From a bacterium (GTDB lineage: Bacteria > Patescibacteriota > Microgenomatia > Levybacterales > UBA12049): DNA of 16,730 bases. The position numbers and the translations under genes are program-made. The notes under the pieces were generated by a model. That model saw only the letters and a program-made list of their open reading frames with translations, made no database searches and had not been told where the DNA came from. Position 1 is the stretch's first letter. The number at the start of each line of letters is the position of its first letter. The stretch is from positions 1 to 16,730 of the forward strand of contig JAKAMH010000008.1 of assembly GCA_021813005.1 (NCBI GenBank), in the 5' to 3' direction. Positions 1 to 6,630 of the stretch are shown one piece after another.

Positions 1-2
1 CA

Positions 3-752
3 GAACCGGTTGTCGATCTGAAGTTCTTCAAAATTCCCACCTTTTCGGCGGCAATTATCACATCTTTCATCTCATTTATGGGTATGATCGGCGGTATTTT
101 TCTCATTCCTATATTTGCCCAAAGCCTTCTCGGCTATTCAACCACAAAATCAGGGTACATTTTCATCCCCATGGCCCTGTCTCTTATGGCAGCGGCACCT
201 GTGGGGGCCCGTCTCTCGGCCAAGGTTCAACCAAGATATCTGACAGCGGCAGGCATGTTTACTGCAGCCCTGGTATTGTTTTTCCTGTTTTCAGGTATAG
301 ACATTAAATGGGGATTTTGGGATATTGCCTGGCGGCTCATGGTTTTTGCGGCCGGGCTGGGTATCGGACTCTCGCCCTTGACGACCGCGGCTACCTCAAC
401 TGTGCCACTGCATGAGGTCGGAGTTGCGTCATCGGTACTCGCACTTGCCAGGAACATTTCGGGTGCGTTTGGTGTGGCAATATTTGCGACAATTCTCTCA
501 AGTAACACGACATCACAGCTGCTCTTACTGCAGGCGCACTCGGTTATTAATACCCATAATCTAGTTCTGCTCAAGCAAATTCCGGCATTGATGGTAACGG
601 AGGCAAATGTTCTGGCGTATTCGACCGTTTTTCATGTAGCGGGGATTTTGCTGGCGATTGGCGGGATTTCGGCCTTGTTTGTCAAAGAAAGTAAGCGTGA
701 CTTTGCCCCAGGTGATGAGGCTCCGGGTAGTCATGCCATAATCGAGATGTAG
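3..752 (+). CDS. MFS drug-efflux-type transporter (DHA2 / EmrB-QacA-like), C-terminal half
   Basis: This is the 3' part of a polytopic membrane transporter whose start lies before the window; the frame is open from base 3. About 249 residues are visible. The first ones, VVDLKFFKIPTFSAA, resemble the loop (D-L-x-x-F-x-x-x-x-F) that precedes a transmembrane helix in the C-terminal half of DHA2-family MFS exporters. The rest contains roughly six hydrophobic helices, including LMVFAAGLGIGLSPLTTAAT and a later ARNISGAFGVAIFATI, both matching DHA2 helices. The tail after the last helix is short and charged. The family exports drugs or small organic molecules by proton antiport across the cytoplasmic membrane; the substrate here cannot be read. 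The stop at 750-752 lies one base-step before the -10-like box of msrB, so the next gene probably has its own transcript. Confidence 0.85.
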   Translation, partial: EPVVDLKFFKIPTFSAAIITSFISFMGMIGGIFLIPIFAQSLLGYSTTKSGYIFIPMALSLMAAAPVGARLSAKVQPRYLTAAGMFTAALVLFFLFSGIDIKWGFWDIAWRLMVFAAGLGIGLSPLTTAATSTVPLHEVGVASSVLALARNISGAFGVAIFATILSSNTTSQLLLLQAHSVINTHNLVLLKQIPALMVTEANVLAYSTVFHVAGILLAIGGISALFVKESKRDFAPGDEAPGSHAIIEM

Positions 753-758
753 TATACT
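753..758 (+). promoter_or_regulatory. -10-like TATACT box at the msrB start
   Basis: TATACT begins immediately after the stop of the MFS gene. It is followed by ATGGCT and then a second ATG at 765. With a usual 6-nt gap from -10 to +1, transcription would begin on that second ATG, giving a leaderless mRNA. I see no good -35 match at 16-18 nt. Inference from sequence only. Confidence 0.4.
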
Positions 759-1223
759 ATGGCTATGAACGACACGAAACAAAAATCTTCCGAGGCAGAA
801 GCTCTGCAGGGCAAGCCCTACGACGCCAAGGCTCTGCAGGGCAAGCCTGATGCATACTGGAAAGAAAAGCTCACGCCTGAGCAGTATCATGTGCTAAGAG
901 ATGGAGGGACGGAACCGCCGGGTAGCGGAAAGTTTTATAAAAATTTTGCGCAGGGCGTGTATCTTTGTGCTGCCTGCGAACAGCCGCTCTTTGCCTCGGA
1001 CACCAAATTTGATTCCGACTGCGGCTGGCCCAGTTTTGACAGGTCTCTCACCGGCAACGTGGAGCTTCGGGAAGACAGAAGTCTGGGAATGGTACGGACT
1101 GAGGTACTCTGTAGTAACTGCGGCTCACACCTGGGCCATGTCTTCGACGACGGACCCAAGGACACAACCGGCAAGCGGTTTTGTATCAACTCTCTTTCTC
1201 TCAATTTTAAGGCTGGTAGATAA
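759..1223 (+). CDS. msrB: Peptide-methionine (R)-S-oxide reductase MsrB
   Basis: MsrB reduces the R-epimer of methionine sulfoxide in proteins and needs a thioredoxin- or glutaredoxin-type reductant. Visible motifs are the zinc-site pairs CAAC (C70, C73) and CSNC (C118, C121), the DCGWPSF loop with the probable resolving C88, HLGHVFDDGP at 124-133, and RFCINS at 140-145 with the catalytic C142. No signal peptide is visible, so a cytosolic protein is expected. The 154-residue length fits a single-domain MsrB with an extra N-terminal tail. The tail (about residues 14-30) holds a 10-residue duplication, ALQGKP at 15-20 and again at 25-30. The start may be ATG 759 or, if the transcript is leaderless, ATG 765. 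No Shine-Dalgarno is visible. The glutaredoxin gene begins 1 nt after the stop, so the two are very likely co-transcribed. Confidence 0.95.
   Translation: MAMNDTKQKSSEAEALQGKPYDAKALQGKPDAYWKEKLTPEQYHVLRDGGTEPPGSGKFYKNFAQGVYLCAACEQPLFASDTKFDSDCGWPSFDRSLTGNVELREDRSLGMVRTEVLCSNCGSHLGHVFDDGPKDTTGKRFCINSLSLNFKAGR
801..847 (+). repeat. In-frame direct repeat at the 5' end of msrB
   Basis: The 17-nt sequence gctctgcagggcaagcc occurs at 801-817 and again at 831-847, a period of 30 nt or ten codons. It encodes ALQGKP twice. The second copy runs straight into the conserved MsrB core (DAYWKEKLTPEQY). This looks like a recent tandem duplication that lengthened the N-terminus. Confidence 0.85.
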
Positions 1224-1224
1224 T

Positions 1225-1482
1225 ATGAAGCAGATTATCATGTATAAGACCACCTGGTGCGGTGACTGTAAACGGTCAGAAAAATTTCTGCGGGATAACG
1301 ACGTGCAGTATAAAGAGGTTAACATTGACGAAGACAGGGAGGCAGCCGGTTTGGTTGAAAAGTTAAACGGAGGTTACCGCTCAGTACCGACGATTGTTTT
1401 CCCCAATGGTAAGGTACTTATTGAGCCGTCGAATCAAGCTCTCGCCGAAGCGCTGCAAGAGAACTTTATGCTTCCCAACTAA
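1225..1482 (+). CDS. Glutaredoxin-like / NrdH-mycoredoxin-type thiol oxidoreductase
   Basis: An 85-residue thioredoxin-fold protein. The N-terminal strand MKQIIMYKTT leads into the active site WCGDC (C12, C15), followed by a helix starting KRSEKFL. The cis-proline loop SVPTIVF is at 53-59. These features and the length fit the glutaredoxin/NrdH/mycoredoxin class of small disulfide reductases. The frame is open upstream to 901, but that part overlaps msrB and does not look like protein. ATG 1225 gives a standard-length domain and directly follows the msrB stop. The arrangement suggests it recycles oxidised MsrB in the cytosol. Which thiol or reductase reduces it in turn is unknown. The WCGDC site differs from the classic CPYC glutaredoxin motif, so mycothiol or glutathione specificity should not be assumed. 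Confidence 0.9.
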   Translation: MKQIIMYKTTWCGDCKRSEKFLRDNDVQYKEVNIDEDREAAGLVEKLNGGYRSVPTIVFPNGKVLIEPSNQALAEALQENFMLPN

Positions 1483-1493
1483 AGTGGCTGTAT

Positions 1494-1522
1494 TGCGTTT
1501 GCTGACTGTTTTCTTCTATAGT
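1494..1522 (+). promoter_or_regulatory. Promoter for the ABC transporter operon
   Basis: TTGCGT at 1494-1499 and TATAGT at 1517-1522 are separated by 17 nt, a sigma-70-like arrangement in the 48-nt gap between the glutaredoxin and the ATPase gene. Only 8 nt lie between the -10 box and ATG 1531, so the mRNA would have a leader of about 0-2 nt. Confidence 0.55.
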
Positions 1523-1530
1523 AAATAAGT

Positions 1531-2253
1531 ATGCCCGAAGACTCCGCTCCGTCTCCCAAAATCTTCATTTCCGGCGTTTCTAAGTCGTTTGGTGCATTTC
1601 GGGCACTTGCCAACTGTTCGCTCCGTGTCGGGAAAGGAGAGGTGTTGGCGCTAATTGGGCCAAACGGTGCCGGCAAAACAACGTTGATTAAAATTCTAAC
1701 CGGGCTCCTTGAGCCGACAAGCGGCTGTGCGGCACTCGCCGGACATGACATCCAGGCTGATCCGATCGGTGCCAAGCGGACCTTCGGGTATGTGCCGGAT
1801 GATCCGACGGTCTATGATTATCTGACGGGTCGTGAGTTTCTGGCGCTCACCGGAAGGCTGCGCGGGTTGTCCCGTTCCCAGATAACGGAGAGAACAACTG
1901 ACCTTCTCGGGCTTTTCCCTGTCAAACACCTGATGGACGAGCAGATGGGTAACTACTCACGGGGTAATAAGCAGAAAGTGGCCTTTCTGGCAGCCCTTCT
2001 TCCCAAACCGGACATGCTTCTCATTGACGAGCCGATTGTCGGGCTTGATCCGGAAAGTATCACAATTTTGGGCAAGACAATCCGCGAATTTGCCAAAAAC
2101 GGCGGTACGGTGCTATTTACGACGCATATTTTGTCATTTGCCAAAGATTACGCGGATGCGTATGCGCTGATGGTGGGCGGGAAAATAGTCCGGAAGGGGA
2201 GAATTACAACGCAGACAACACTTGACGGGGAGTATAAAAAGGCTGTCCAGTGA
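1531..2253 (+). CDS. ABC transporter ATP-binding protein (ABC-2 type exporter)
   Basis: A single 240-residue nucleotide-binding domain that powers a membrane transporter. Walker A is GPNGAGKTT (43-51), Walker B is MLLIDEP (162-168), the D-loop is GLDP (171-174) and the switch histidine is H199 in FTTHI. The signature motif is YSRGNKQKV (142-150), a degenerate form of LSGGQ; S and G are kept and the second Gly and Gln are replaced. The Q-loop region reads FGYVPDD, where related ABC-2 ATPases commonly have a Glu after the Pro. Such variation is known among the CcmA/YhaQ-like exporter ATPases. The start fits the domain, sits behind a good promoter, and has no Shine-Dalgarno. The permease gene follows after 3 nt, so the pair forms one transporter. 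The substrate is unknown. Confidence 0.93.
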   Translation: MPEDSAPSPKIFISGVSKSFGAFRALANCSLRVGKGEVLALIGPNGAGKTTLIKILTGLLEPTSGCAALAGHDIQADPIGAKRTFGYVPDDPTVYDYLTGREFLALTGRLRGLSRSQITERTTDLLGLFPVKHLMDEQMGNYSRGNKQKVAFLAALLPKPDMLLIDEPIVGLDPESITILGKTIREFAKNGGTVLFTTHILSFAKDYADAYALMVGGKIVRKGRITTQTTLDGEYKKAVQ

Positions 2254-2256
2254 TCC

Positions 2257-3867
2257 ATGAATATCGTAACCTCCCTTTTTGCGGAAGATATACACCAGGC
2301 GCGTGAGTGGTTTCGCACGAACACGTTTAGTCGAGGTGCGGTCTTTGCCTCATTTCTCTGGCTTTTTGCCCTCGTCGGTCTTGGTGGGTATCTGCTTTCC
2401 CGAGCGTTTTTCACCAATTTGGCGAATTATTCAACCTACGGCTTTCTGTCAGCTATTTATCTGCTGCAGGCGGCCATTATGGTTCTGGGATTTCTCTTCA
2501 GCCTGACCGCTGCAATGACGACTGTGACATCTCTTCTGAAACCTACCAAGACGATCTGTTATCTTGTGACCATGCCTATTCATCCGGCGGATATTGCTAT
2601 TTGGCTGTTTCTGAAAACATGCCTTATCAACGCGTTTTTTCTCTTGGTAGTTCTCATTCCGGTCGGTCTTGCCTTTGGTCAGCAATTTTTTGGGCCCTCG
2701 CTCGGATTTTTCCTGCTCCGTTTCACCGCCGGAGCTTTGCTTCTCGTCCTTATCACGAGCGCGATCGGAGGGATTGCCGGCTACCTTCTGGCTTTGCCAC
2801 TTCGACGCTTCGCGACCTATGGCGGCCTTATAGGAGCAGCCTGCGGAATTGCGGTCACGGTCGGTATGCTCCGTCTCATTTTTCCCCGCGACATAGTGAC
2901 GCTCTATAATGCTGCGCCTGACCAATTTCTTGCCATCTATAACCACCTGCCGCTGACCAATCAACTGTTTCCGACATACTGGCTGACGGATGCGATTACG
3001 ACGGCCAAAAGCCAGTATCTCTATCCGCTGCTTCTGTTCACGATAGGAATTGTCGGGTTTTCATTTCTTCTTGAGGCTAGGCGTTTTTTACCGGTGCTTC
3101 AGGGTGTGAACGGCGCGTCTACCGCCCGTAAATTCAAGCCAGCACAGGCAGGGCGTCTGACGCGGTCAAACTATCCGCTTCTGCAAAAGGATTTCCTGTC
3201 GCTTGTCCGCAGTCCGTCGGAGGTTTCCTACGGGCTGTTTCTTCTCTTTATGGGAGTCTTTTTCTTTTTTCTCCTCGGTGTCGCACAATCGGTGCGCCCG
3301 CCCGGCAGCCGTTTTGCGGAGGTGTTTGTGCTGTTCGTCTTTTTATGGCTGCTGTTTTTTGTGACGGCCTATCTTCTACGGCTTGTCTTTCCGCTCATGG
3401 CTCGGGAGGGGACGGGTGTCTGGTATCTTTTTACGCTTCCCCTGAAGAGGGAGAGGGTGCTGACAGAGAAGCTGCTACTGGGTACTCTTCTGTCCCTGCC
3501 GTACGGCGCTATGGCCGTTATCTTATGGCTTGTTTTTCCGGTGGCCGGTAACTACGTCCTGCCCGTCATTTGTCTCAGTCTGCTCTCAATTGTCGTCCTG
3601 GCCGCCGTGCAGGCCGTGATGGGAAGTATATGTCCAAACTTCAAAGAGGGGAACAGTCCGGAGCGTGTCAGTACCAGTATAATGGGAATTGTCACACTGC
3701 TTGTCTCACTCCTGTTGGCGGCGATTTTCGCTCTCTTGGCTTATCTGTTGGTGACGGGCGCCCTGGCTGCCCCCTTCGTGTTACTGATTGGACTTGAGGT
3801 GGGTTTATTTTTTGTTGTCCTCTTTTGGGTGCTGGCTCGCTCGCATCTGAGGCGTCTGGCATTTTGA
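2257..3867 (+). CDS. Large ABC-2-type permease with two similar halves (putative ABC exporter)
   Basis: A 536-residue integral membrane protein with about twelve hydrophobic segments (approximately 27-49, 65-89, 116-139, 150-180, 186-208, 255-272, 325-344, 355-378, 402-427, 432-456, 474-498 and 504-526). It partners with the ATPase 3 nt upstream. Two parts look related. The stretch around TVTSLLKPTKTICYLVTMPI and its following helices resembles RLVFPLMAREGTGVWYLFTL and its following helices. This suggests a fused pair of six-helix ABC-2 permease halves, so one chain could provide the whole membrane channel. Short conserved-looking loops include CPNFKEGNSPERV at 459-471. I cannot name the substrate. 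The central linker (about 275-320) is basic and probably cytoplasmic. Confidence 0.85.
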   Translation: MNIVTSLFAEDIHQAREWFRTNTFSRGAVFASFLWLFALVGLGGYLLSRAFFTNLANYSTYGFLSAIYLLQAAIMVLGFLFSLTAAMTTVTSLLKPTKTICYLVTMPIHPADIAIWLFLKTCLINAFFLLVVLIPVGLAFGQQFFGPSLGFFLLRFTAGALLLVLITSAIGGIAGYLLALPLRRFATYGGLIGAACGIAVTVGMLRLIFPRDIVTLYNAAPDQFLAIYNHLPLTNQLFPTYWLTDAITTAKSQYLYPLLLFTIGIVGFSFLLEARRFLPVLQGVNGASTARKFKPAQAGRLTRSNYPLLQKDFLSLVRSPSEVSYGLFLLFMGVFFFFLLGVAQSVRPPGSRFAEVFVLFVFLWLLFFVTAYLLRLVFPLMAREGTGVWYLFTLPLKRERVLTEKLLLGTLLSLPYGAMAVILWLVFPVAGNYVLPVICLSLLSIVVLAAVQAVMGSICPNFKEGNSPERVSTSIMGIVTLLVSLLLAAIFALLAYLLVTGALAAPFVLLIGLEVGLFFVVLFWVLARSHLRRLAF

Positions 3868-3919
3868 CATCTTCTCCGCTTGACCGACGGGTGTATGATA
3901 AGTAGAGATAGGTTTATCT

Positions 3920-5323
3920 ATGGAAAACAAGGAATCGTTATCATACCGCGCCATCTTCTCAGGCCTCATGCTTGACCAGGTCCCGTCCTATGCCAATAAA
4001 ATCTTTTACTCCATGGGCTTCTTGTCGATGACGTCTCTTTGTATTATTGTTCTCTCGGGCATTGTCATGGTGTTTTTTGGTCCCGACTGGTGGTTAAAGA
4101 CGGGAGTCGGGGTATTTGTACGAAGCCTGCATCTCTGGGCTGTGCAGGCATTTATCTTCTTTATACTACTGCACCTACTGGTGGTTTTCTTTACCTCGGG
4201 GTTTCGCTTGCCACGACGGCTCACCTGGATACTTGGTTCGTTGATGTTCTTTCTGGCGCTTGCCGAAGCAGAGTTTGGCTACGTGCTGCGAAACGATTTC
4301 TCTTCGCAGTGGAGAAGTCTCCAGGGAGCGGATCTCTATAACGGCAGTGGGCTGGGAAAATTTATTAATAATCTCAACTATGCCCAGATTTATGGTATCC
4401 ACATTGTCGTTATCCCCCTACTGTTATTTGGGTTGCTTTTTCTGCATTATCTTTTTGTCAAAACGCGCGGCATTGCCAAGCCATTCAAGAAGGATGTTGC
4501 CTACCGGATGGTAAAGGCTAATCACCGTGTTCTCTTTCTGCGGGGCGTCGTCCTGTCGGTAATAATTTTTGTACTGGCGGTTGTCTTTCCGGCGCCGATT
4601 ATTGCCCCGGTCACTATCAGGAGCATTGCTGCGCGGGACCCGTCACTCATCGCACACACGCTTGTCAGCGAGCTTAATCACACCTCAGACACGGCAACTT
4701 ATTTTGATACCATTGACCCGTACCGATTTAATACAAAACAGGTTTATATAGATATTCCCTATGCCCAGTACATTACCATGGAGGGAGTGCCGGACATCTT
4801 GAGTGTCTTTAATCGCGAAGGCCGACAGCTGCAGGAGCAGCAAATCAAGCAGGCAAAGGACTATTTCAGTCATAGCCCGTCTGTAAACACAGATGTTGTC
4901 CGTAGCAGCAACCCGGTAGTTTCGGTGGTGGCTACACTTGTCAGTATGGCAAGAAGCGGTCTTTACGAAGCAGCGCTGACAAATGAGTCGCAGAGCAGTT
5001 ATGACCCGACATATGCGACAAGATTTCTGGCGGACACCGGTGTTCTTGACCGGCAGGCTGAAAAACTTGGGATCACAACAGAACAGTACGGCATGCTGCG
5101 GGAGGGGAAAGGGCTTCTGCCGCCCGGTGCCTGGTGGTTGGCGCCGCTTGGTGTGTTGGATCATACAGTTTTGGCAAATGACGACAACCAGGATAGGGAC
5201 GGCGCTCTCATCCTCGGCTGTCTGGTGCTTCTTCTCATGGCAGTCCCGTATATTCCCTACCTCAATCGTCTGCCGGAGAAGCTTGGTCTGGACAGACTTA
5301 TCTGGAAAGATGATAAAGCCTAG
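3920..5323 (+). CDS. Cytochrome b (b6-type heme core) with large extracytoplasmic insert
   Basis: A 467-residue membrane cytochrome. Helices lie at about 32-54, 71-93, 101-122, 160-180, 204-226 and 428-449. Four histidines fit the bis-heme pattern: H71 and H85 on the second helix, H161 and H176 on the fourth. The 14- and 15-residue spacings match cytochrome b6 rather than mitochondrial-type cytochrome b (14 and 14). Between the fifth and sixth helices lies a soluble region of about 200 residues (227-428), presumably outside the membrane, that I do not recognise. No PEWY quinol-site motif is visible; the nearest stretch is LLPPGAWWLAPLG (399-411). The C-terminal PYIPYLNRLPEKLGL is reminiscent of cytochrome b C-terminal domains. 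No Rieske or cytochrome c gene is nearby; the next gene is an exported FMN-binding protein. ATG 3920 has only a weak GATAGG upstream. Cytochrome b assignment is firm; the role is inferred. Confidence 0.85.
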   Translation: MENKESLSYRAIFSGLMLDQVPSYANKIFYSMGFLSMTSLCIIVLSGIVMVFFGPDWWLKTGVGVFVRSLHLWAVQAFIFFILLHLLVVFFTSGFRLPRRLTWILGSLMFFLALAEAEFGYVLRNDFSSQWRSLQGADLYNGSGLGKFINNLNYAQIYGIHIVVIPLLLFGLLFLHYLFVKTRGIAKPFKKDVAYRMVKANHRVLFLRGVVLSVIIFVLAVVFPAPIIAPVTIRSIAARDPSLIAHTLVSELNHTSDTATYFDTIDPYRFNTKQVYIDIPYAQYITMEGVPDILSVFNREGRQLQEQQIKQAKDYFSHSPSVNTDVVRSSNPVVSVVATLVSMARSGLYEAALTNESQSSYDPTYATRFLADTGVLDRQAEKLGITTEQYGMLREGKGLLPPGAWWLAPLGVLDHTVLANDDNQDRDGALILGCLVLLLMAVPYIPYLNRLPEKLGLDRLIWKDDKA

Positions 5324-5352
5324 GTCTTCATGTAACTTTCATCTTGGCAGGA

Positions 5353-5358
5353 TATACT
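5353..5358 (+). promoter_or_regulatory. -10-like TATACT before the FMN-binding protein gene
   Basis: TATACT lies 8 nt before ATG 5367 in the 43-nt gap after the cytochrome b gene. There is no clear -35 and no Shine-Dalgarno. If functional, it would give a leaderless or nearly leaderless transcript independent of the cytochrome b message. Confidence 0.35.
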
Positions 5359-5366
5359 GATAGACA

Positions 5367-5888
5367 ATGAAGAGACTGCTCATTCTTGTCGTATTTCTTC
5401 TGAGCCTTTCATTTGGCTATGATATCTATCTGAGAGCCGGGGTTTCTGCCGAGCCGGTCAAAAAAACTATCGCTTCCGGCAGTCAAGCTGCTTCAGTCCC
5501 GACTGCTACAAACACTCCTCCCTCTCCGACAAGTACACCTCCTCCGACAGATACCCCCGTCCCGCTCGTTCTCCCGCCGTCAGTGCCATCATCCTCAGGG
5601 CAGTATAAGGACGGGACGTACACCGGATCGACGGCAGACGCCTACTATGGGTATATCCAGGTGCAGGCGGTTATTCGCGGCGGCAGGCTGACGGACGTCA
5701 AATTTTTGCAGTACCCGAGTGACCACAGCACATCCGTTTTTATCAATACACAAGCTATGCCGATGCTGCGATCTGAGGCGCTGCAGGCACAGTCCGCCAA
5801 TGTTGACATAGTGTCCGGTGCCTCCGACTCAAGCGTAGCGTTTCAAAAGTCCCTCTCTTCAGCGCTGGCCAAAGCCCAAAATTCCTAA
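5367..5888 (+). CDS. Exported FMN-binding domain protein (candidate ApbE-flavinylated electron carrier)
   Basis: A 173-residue protein. Residues 1-18 form a hydrophobic N-terminal segment (signal peptide or anchor). Residues about 40-78 are a Pro/Thr/Ser-rich linker, then an FMN_bind-type domain runs from QYKDGTYTGS (79) to the end. The motif DIVSGASDS (147-155) matches the D-x-x-[ST]-G-A-[ST]-x-[ST] site at which ApbE attaches FMN covalently. The likely acceptor is S153, a serine where NqrC and RnfG have threonine. The same domain type occurs in extracytoplasmic redox proteins fed by membrane cytochromes or flavin pumps. Directly after a cytochrome b gene, it is a natural electron acceptor or donor for that protein. 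No apbE is in the window. Function as a flavoprotein is inferred from the motif; covalent flavin is not shown. Confidence 0.85.
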   Translation: MKRLLILVVFLLSLSFGYDIYLRAGVSAEPVKKTIASGSQAASVPTATNTPPSPTSTPPPTDTPVPLVLPPSVPSSSGQYKDGTYTGSTADAYYGYIQVQAVIRGGRLTDVKFLQYPSDHSTSVFINTQAMPMLRSEALQAQSANVDIVSGASDSSVAFQKSLSSALAKAQNS

Positions 5889-5939
5889 AATGTTCTAAGC
5901 GTTTCTTCAGCTCGTATCTGTAGGATTACAACAGTGAGA

Positions 5940-5946
5940 GGAGGTG
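5940..5946 (+). promoter_or_regulatory. Strong Shine-Dalgarno deciding the start at 5952
   Basis: GGAGGTG stands 5 nt before ATG 5952. The open frame reaches back to a GTG at 5934, but that start would place this motif inside the coding region. ATG 5952 also yields a clean signal peptide. This is the best ribosome binding site in the window; most other genes lack one. Confidence 0.75.
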
Positions 5947-5951
5947 AAAAA

Positions 5952-6428
5952 ATGAAAAGAAAAGTTGTTACAATAGCACTTTTCGTAGCACTGATTGGCG
6001 GAGGTCTTTTGGGTACCGGATATGCTTTTGCCCAAACACCTGCTCCAAGCGGCCAGTCACTGGTGCAAATGATTGCCAGTAGATTTAATTTGAAAACAGC
6101 CGATGTCCAGTCTGTGTTTGATCAGTTCCGGGCCCAGCGGCAGGCGGCCCTGGAGACAAAGTATGAGAACCACTTGGCACAGCTCGTCAAAGACGGGAAA
6201 ATAACTGATGCCCAGATGGGTCTACTTGTGACCAAGCACAAGGACCTTGTGTCGAAGCGGCAGGCTGAGGCAGATAAGCTTAAATCTATGACGCCTGTCG
6301 AGAGACGGCAGGAGATGCGGGCTGAACGGCAAAGCCTTAAGGACTGGGCAAAACAAAACAACATTCCGCTCCGGTATCTCTTTGGCAGGTTTGGCCTACG
6401 GGGGCATCATTGGATGGGTAAAAAGTAA
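5952..6428 (+). CDS. Small exported helical protein of unknown function (DUF2680-like)
   Basis: A 158-residue protein with a textbook signal peptide: MKRK, then a hydrophobic stretch, then a probable cleavage after AFA (about residue 27). The mature part is highly charged and predicted largely helical, with a pattern of Lys, Gln and Arg. It contains the LVKDGKITDAQMGLLV segment, a helix-turn typical of secreted proteins in several Gram-positive and CPR lineages grouped around DUF2680. It ends in the basic, His-containing tail FGLRGHHWMGKK. No catalytic motif is visible. It follows the FMN-binding protein after about 60 nt and has its own strong ribosome binding site, so it may be abundant. 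A relation to the redox block is possible but rests on position alone. Confidence 0.75.
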   Translation: MKRKVVTIALFVALIGGGLLGTGYAFAQTPAPSGQSLVQMIASRFNLKTADVQSVFDQFRAQRQAALETKYENHLAQLVKDGKITDAQMGLLVTKHKDLVSKRQAEADKLKSMTPVERRQEMRAERQSLKDWAKQNNIPLRYLFGRFGLRGHHWMGKK

Positions 6429-6454
6429 ATAGGATACATACCTGACTCGCTTTC

Positions 6455-6499
6455 CCAGCGGCTCCCGGTGACGACCGGGGGCCGGGCTCGTTTGGCTGG
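6455..6499 (+). terminator. GC-rich hairpin at the end of the redox block (possible terminator)
   Basis: This lies 27 nt past the stop of the DUF2680-like gene. GGCTCCCGG (6460-6468) pairs with CCGGGGGCC (6475-6483) around a 6-nt loop, with one G-T wobble. An outer CCAGC (6455-6459) can pair with GCTGG (6495-6499). It is the strongest stem in the gap between converging genes. No T-run follows directly, so it is not a canonical intrinsic terminator and could instead protect the mRNA 3' end. Confidence 0.5.
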
Positions 6500-6544
6500 A
6501 CCCTCTTACGCAACTTTTACCACACTCATAGCATCTCCTTATAT

Positions 6545-6565
6545 GTTTTATAAACAATATAAAAC
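6545..6565. repeat. AT-rich inverted repeat in the convergent intergenic region
   Basis: GTTTTATA (6545-6552) and TATAAAAC (6558-6565) are perfect inverted repeats around AACAA. The gap 6429-6630 separates convergent genes and holds this repeat, the GC-rich hairpin at 6455-6499, and a weak stem-plus-T-tract near 6593-6628. A bidirectional terminator or a protein-binding site is possible. Eight AT pairs make a weak RNA stem. Confidence 0.4.
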
Positions 6566-6630
6566 ACTAAAATCAGTTTTGAAGGATTTGAGGAGCAAAA
6601 GCGGTAGCAGCTATTGCTTCTTTGTTTTAT

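Noticed and set aside
901..1224. Upstream extension of the glutaredoxin frame to 901, giving a 193-residue protein
   Set aside because: It overlaps the conserved msrB core in another frame and has no domain-like sequence. ATG 1225 gives a normal-length glutaredoxin directly after the msrB stop.
2449..2964. 171-residue minus-strand open frame under the ABC permease
   Set aside because: Very rich in Lys, Gln and Arg, the typical shadow of a hydrophobic gene on the opposite strand; no motifs or start signal.
4007..4075. Covalent extra heme (heme c_n) as in cytochrome b6, via C41 of the cytochrome b
   Set aside because: Counting from the conserved helix-A glycine, C41 is two residues away from the b6 cysteine position; S39 aligns instead.
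4685..5164. 159-residue minus-strand open frame under the cytochrome b
   Set aside because: Shadow frame; low-complexity, Cys- and Arg-scattered sequence without a recognisable domain.
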